Assembly: GCA_008921705.1 (NCBI GenBank)
Contig: VFFE01007605.1
Location: 2,342,986-2,406,985, forward strand
From: Burhinus oedicnemus
Taxonomy: Eukaryota > Chordata > Aves > Charadriiformes > Burhinidae
Length of the DNA stretch: 64,000 nucleotides
Reading direction: 5' to 3'
In this document: piece by piece, positions 60,701-64,000 of the stretch
Layout: each line of letters begins with the position of its first letter
Position numbering within the stretch: position 1 is the stretch's first letter
Position numbers and translations under genes: made by a program
Notes under the pieces: model-generated
Database searches by the model: none
The model's input: the letters and a program-made list of their open reading frames with translations, nothing else
What the model was told of the DNA's origin: nothing

Positions 60701-62109
60701 TAGCTTAGTGCCGTGTAAAAGACATAGAAATACACTTCCCTTCCACTGAATTTGGAAAGATAACAAGTCTGCCTACTTGGTATTCCCAGGCCATGTCCAA
60801 AGCCGAGGGCAACAGAGGGGTCAGCCTGACAAGTTGTCTTTATAAGCACTGAAGGATGGGCTCCCTCTTTCTTGGCATCCAGAAACTCGATGCTTCCCAG
60901 CAGGATCCTCTCTCAGTTGTTGCCAAACTCCCCCAAGCCTGGCAATGACACCCTGATGGCCAGCCCGAGATGGGAATTGCCTTGGCAACCCTGGGCAGAG
61001 CCTGCTTGCGCTGCCCATGCCCTGGCCCTGCCCATCGCCGGGACGGTGTGGGCAGCCTTGCGGCTCCTCCTCCATGGGATCTACACCCATCCTTGCATGG
61101 CGATGCTCCTGGGGCTGATCTCACTTTAGCAGCTCCAAAAGGACAAGGCTAGCAGGCCGTCTCCTGATCCCAGGAGAGCTGGCTGTGCACAAGAGGATGG
61201 CTGTGATGGCTGTGATGGCTGGGGAAGGGATGTGGTGTGGGCCACACTGGACTCTGCCTCCTCCCCATTGCCCTCCAAGGGTCTCTAAAGGTGCAAACAG
61301 GACCTTGGGTCTTGGCTCTTGGGTCTGTCTCATCTGACAGCCCCGCCTGGTGCCAGCCACAAGGCTTGAACCAGATCAGAGCACTGGGCAGAGCAGTTGA
61401 AGCAATGAAAGCCGAGCGGAGATGCCTCGCACACTGTACAAAAATAGAAAGGAAAAAGAACAGGATCTTCCTCTGTATTTCCGCATCAGTAGGGATGGTC
61501 AACTCAGGTTGGGTCAGGCTGTGTGCATAGGCTTGTCCGCATCATGCTAGCAAATACCTTCTTACATCTCTAAATCCTTCCCTCTGCGGAGTAATTGTCT
61601 TGCAGGAATAGTAAATATTGCGTCTCATAGCCCTGGGATAACAATATCAGCACTCTGCCCTTCCAGCTTTGCCAACACTAGGAAAACACATAAAAATGTG
61701 TCTGCAGCAAAACAAATATAGTTCCCCCGTTGCCCTTTGAATACTTGTCTGTGGCAAAGTTCAATAAAACATTGGCAGAACTGTTTGGTAAAGCACACGT
61801 TAAGTAAGGCCAGGTTTAATTTTCAGCATTAATTCTCACTGGAGGAACTCGCACGTATCAGCCAGTTCTTTTAGTTTCTCATTGGAAATGAGCATTGGAG
61901 AGGAATAAAGGCTAAAGTCTACAAAAACATTTCTACCCAGGCTAAATTCCCCCTCGGGTTGGCGAGGGAAGTGAAGGTCTTTTGAAGCGTCATCTCAAGA
62001 GAGGTCACCTCCCCATTAGTGGGGTTTTGGGTGGTGACCTGAGAGCACGGTTCAAAGTGTTTTACCTTGATCGTGTCCAGGGGGTGGCCCACAACCACGC
62101 TGGCGGCTC
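51580..62109 (-). CDS. SLC25A48: Mitochondrial carrier SLC25A48 (exons 2-7, 5' end outside window)
   Basis: Exons on the - strand: 62109-62066, 58522-58451, 57877-57625, 56408-56160, 54912-54779 and 51702-51580. They total 875 nt (about 291 aa). All phases close, entering in phase 1, so a first exon of roughly 15 codons is missing; it was not found up to 64000. All three carrier signatures are present: GHPLDTIK-TRLQAG, TPVDLVKIRLQ and TPMDVVKSRLQ, one per two-helix repeat, giving six membrane helices in the inner mitochondrial membrane. Lines such as GFFKGMSFPLASIAVY, MLLRDVPGYCLYFIPY and NAVRGFPM identify SLC25A48, recently reported to carry choline into mitochondria. It lies beside IL9, as in mammals. 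No frameshift or stop interrupts the chain. Some residues near the exon 4-5 join vary from human. Confidence 0.93.
51703..54778 (-). other. SLC25A48 intron 6
   Basis: 3076 bases of mixed composition. It contains a perfect hairpin with a CRE-like core at 54387-54414. No exon or clear transposon was otherwise recognised. Confidence 0.7.
54387..54414. repeat. Perfect 11-bp inverted repeat with CRE core
   Basis: The arms TTCCCATTGAC (54387-54397) and GTCAATGGGAA (54404-54414) enclose a six-base loop. TGACGTCA, a full cAMP-response palindrome, spans 54394-54401. Phrases of this kind (CCATTGAC..CAATGG) also occur in old amniote interspersed repeats, which may explain it. Confidence 0.6.
54779..54912 (-). 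CDS. SLC25A48: SLC25A48 exon 6 (third signature)
   Basis: 134 nt. The acceptor is TTTTTCTAG and the donor is AAA|GTAAGT. It encodes AISWGTATPMDVVKSRLQAD to ..SYQNEGLK, with the PMDVVK signature of repeat 3. Confidence 0.94.
54913..56159 (-). other. SLC25A48 intron 5
   Basis: 1247 bases. No conserved coding signal, RNA or repeat was recognised. Confidence 0.65.
56160..56408 (-). CDS. SLC25A48: SLC25A48 exon 5 (helices 4-5)
   Basis: 249 nt. The acceptor is TTTTTTTGCAG and the donor is GCAG|GTAAGT. It encodes ANIKLKPTVPGFPVYRGPIH.., YRGVGAMLLRDVPGYCLYFI and WLAGGVA, the region most typical of this subfamily. Confidence 0.94.
56409..57624 (-). other. SLC25A48 intron 4
   Basis: 1216 bases, GC-richer toward 57000-57480. 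Frames on both strands there look like chance frames in GC-rich sequence. Confidence 0.65.
57625..57877 (-). CDS. SLC25A48: SLC25A48 exon 4 (helices 2-3, second signature)
   Basis: 253 nt from VAGFFKGMSFPLASIAVY to ..QMQTQPYIE plus one base. The acceptor is CATGGGTAG, unusually purine-rich at its last bases, and the donor is GAAG|GTAGGA. It includes the PVDLVK signature of repeat 2. Confidence 0.94.
57878..58450 (-). other. SLC25A48 intron 3, with short ATCTATTT repeat
   Basis: 573 bases. A short tandem run of the 8-base unit ATCTATTT lies at about 58388-58409, close to the donor of exon 3. Nothing else seen. Confidence 0.6.
58451..58522 (-). CDS. SLC25A48: SLC25A48 exon 3
   Basis: 72 nt, 24 codons, TRLQAGQGYGNTLNCVLTVY then RNES, phase 0 at both ends. 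The acceptor is TTTTGCAG and the donor is TCT|GTAAGT. It forms the matrix loop of repeat 1. Confidence 0.92.
59196..59232. repeat. TATC/CACATA microsatellite
   Basis: Short alternating TATCTATA and CACATA units inside SLC25A48 intron 2. Probably length-variable. Confidence 0.65.
61196..61220. repeat. Short tandem repeat GATGGCTGT, 2.8 copies
   Basis: Two perfect copies followed by a third truncated to GATGGCT, in SLC25A48 intron 2. A minor tandem repeat without evident function. Confidence 0.75.
62066..62109 (-). CDS. SLC25A48: SLC25A48 exon 2 (first carrier signature)
   Basis: 44 nt encoding (G)AASVVVGHPLDTIK, with acceptor CATCCCCAG and donor AAG|GTAAAA. The PLDTIK signature closes the salt-bridge network of repeat 1. 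The required preceding codon base is a G from exon 1. Confidence 0.9.
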
Positions 62110-63470
62110 CTGGGGATGAAAGCAAAGTATTACACAAAACGTTGAAGGAGCTTTTGTGACGGGACAGGAAGCGATGGGTTTATAGGGGAGGAGAAGACAT
62201 TTCCATAGGAACAGCCATACTGGGCCAGAGCGACACCCAGCACAGTGGCCTGTCTCTGACAACAGGCAAAAGCTGGGCAGAAACACTTGTGCATCTTCCC
62301 CCAGATACACTCCTGGACTCCATCAACTTTACATCTCAAAGGCATCCAAGCGAGAGGAGGAGGCGGTGGATTTGTATGTCCTGTCCATGAGCAACCCCCC
62401 TGGCACTTTTGTGAGCTTATGGAAGACACAAGGAAATGCTTTCTCCTGGCTCAGATAGTGATGCATTAGAGCCAACTGCTGATGGGGACTGTGAACTTCC
62501 ATCTTTCACTGTTTTAAGAGCAGTTTATAGAGATACCTGTCAGGGATGGTTCAGATAAAGAGGATCCTGCTCCGTATCAATTTCTACAGTCCCATTCAGC
62601 CTCATTCCCCATGGTTCTCTGGGAGAAACTGACCCATTCCCACACACAGTCCTGCCCACCTCCCCATGCCACTCACTGCCAGGAGCTCCCATGGCAGGGC
62701 AGAGCACAGCTTGGTTTCCCCCTTCTCCAGGAGGATGGAGCAACCCATTTGCCGTGGCCAGGATATGCTTTTGTGTGCATATAGCAAACACCACTGGCAG
62801 TTTTCAGGGTGTTTATGGAGATGGTGGGTAGTTTGTGCTGCTTCCACATCTACAAGTCTCCATGCAAACCAGTGTCCCCAAGTGCTTTAGAGACTACATG
62901 AAATTTCTCACTTGTAGTGGATTAGGACTGAAAAGAGCATTGTGTCCTTGGCCAACACATTATTACTTTACTCAAAAATGTATTAAAAAATGTCCCTTCT
63001 CCTCCTGGACCTTAACCTGAGATCACCTGTGGTCTAGTGCTATGCATAAAAACTGGCCAGTGCCACCAACACTGAGCACTGGTGGCTGGTCACCCCCCGT
63101 ACATCCTGTCCCACTCCTGGGGGTGTGCGGCAATAGCACAGGGTCAGCGGGACAGACTGCATGCTGCACGGCCTCCACAAGGCTGCAAGGATCCAAAAAC
63201 CTCACGTAACCTTTTGGCAGAGGTTCTGGGTTTTTTTAAAGTCAGTTAACCTATTAACCTCATCTGGCTGGTCAAGATCCGTGAAACCATCTCACATCCA
63301 TATTGTGAGCCTGGTAGCTCTGGTGTGCAATGGCTGGTGCTGCGATTGCCCCCCTGCCCAGTCGCTCCTGCAGCCCTTCCCGGCAGCGGGGCAGCTTAGC
63401 CATGTCCCTTATCAGCTGTTAAACCCAGTGGGAACTTTCAGTTCTGGATGACATCCTACATTACTGGCGC
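62110..63470 (-). other. SLC25A48 intron 1 (partial)
   Basis: Sequence between exon 2 and the CpG-rich right edge. I looked on the - strand for the expected N-terminal exon (about 15 codons ending in GWIG) and did not find it. Confidence 0.55.
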
Positions 63471-64000
63471 CTCTATAGATCCGCGCGTTTCCTTTTCTTT
63501 CCGCTCTCTGTTTTCCCGGTGTTTGCAATCAGCATTTTCAGCGGGCCGGATCAATATCCCCGTCTGCCAGCATCGCCTCCCTCTTTGCCGTACCGGGATC
63601 AAAGCGGGGTCAAAGCCAGGCGGTGCCTCCCCCTGGGGGTGTGTGCAGCTGGGGGACCCCGGGTTGGTTGCTGCGAGCCCCGGCTACTCCCCGCGGCTTC
63701 TGCCCCCGGAGCCCCGGCGGCGCTTCCAGCCGTGACAGCAAGGGACGGAGAGCCGGCGGGGACCGGGGACGTGCGGCAGCGCCCCCCCACCCCCCCACCC
63801 CCGGGTGCACAGCAGCATCCCACGTACTGACACTTAAATTTTAAGTATCCCGCCCGTGGAAATGGGATTAAACTGTACTTCTCAGCCAAAAGCAGAGAAA
63901 AGCACACCGCGCGTCCGCTGGTTACGAGCGCGCCGGTCGGAGTCACAGACCGTGGGTGACACGGAGGATTCTATTCCCACGAACGCTCCTGTCCCCGTCC
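63471..64000. promoter_or_regulatory. CpG-rich edge, possible SLC25A48 promoter or intron-1 island
   Basis: CpG density rises from about 63480 to the end of the window, with C-runs at 63781-63803. It lies upstream of SLC25A48 exon 2 on the - strand and may belong to its promoter region, but the first coding exon was not seen. The frames across it are proline/arginine-rich chance frames. Confidence 0.4.

Larger units (their letters stand above)
58523..62065 (-). other. SLC25A48 intron 2
   Basis: 3543 bases. It holds a TATC/TACA-type microsatellite at about 59196-59232 and a 9-base tandem repeat GATGGCTGT at 61196-61220. No exon was recognised in the GC-richer 59450-61150 part. Confidence 0.6.

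Noticed and set aside
1..64000. Bacterial or phage systems, CRISPR arrays, operons, tRNA or rRNA genes
   Set aside because: Spliced vertebrate genes dominate. No spaced direct-repeat array, ribosomal or cloverleaf sequence was recognised by eye. A tRNA or covariance-model search would be needed to exclude small RNAs.

Overview
This is vertebrate nuclear DNA, almost certainly from a bird. The genes are split by short GT-AG introns, the background is AT-rich with CpG-rich promoter islands, CR1 LINE fragments are present, and two solo LTRs of a type common in bird genomes (ends TGTC..GGTTT / AAACCAGGACA) sit in the middle. Four genes are recognisable: LECT2 in its bird two-domain form (myb-induced myeloid protein 1, MIM-1), FBXL21, IL9 and SLC25A48. 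This is the conserved block known from human chromosome 5q31. The two-domain LECT2 protein points to birds. The species cannot be fixed from sequence reading alone.

Layout from left to right: LECT2/MIM-1 lies on the + strand (coding 1417-6094, 7 exons, 319 aa). It converges tail to tail with FBXL21 on the - strand (coding 9536-14318, 4 coding exons, 437 aa). FBXL21's 5' leader and promoter appear to lie in a CpG island at about 21.5-22.5 kb. A gene-poor interval from 22.6 to 38.7 kb carries a CR1 fragment, an unidentified GC-rich insert, an AT microsatellite and the two solo LTRs (31474-32002 and 32337-33057). IL9 follows on the - strand (38833-41140, 5 small exons, 138 aa). After about 10 kb without genes comes SLC25A48 on the - strand (51580-62109 in this window). 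Its exons 2-7 are present and its first coding exon should lie to the right of base 64000. The right edge, from about 63.5 kb, is CpG-rich.

All exon boundaries were built by hand from reading frame, splice sites and family similarity, and the phases close for every gene. The genes do not form one pathway. LECT2/MIM-1 is a secreted granulocyte/liver protein, FBXL21 is an E3-ligase adaptor for cryptochromes, IL9 is a secreted cytokine, and SLC25A48 is a mitochondrial inner-membrane carrier. They are linked by conserved synteny.

I found no previously undescribed system. The most useful leads are the internal exon duplication of MIM-1 with shared intron flanks and a GC-AG intron, a seventh cysteine in each MIM-1 domain, a strongly diverged bird IL9 built from very short exons with an AU-rich 3' end, an E-box in the FBXL21 island, and the LTR and repeat cluster between FBXL21 and IL9.
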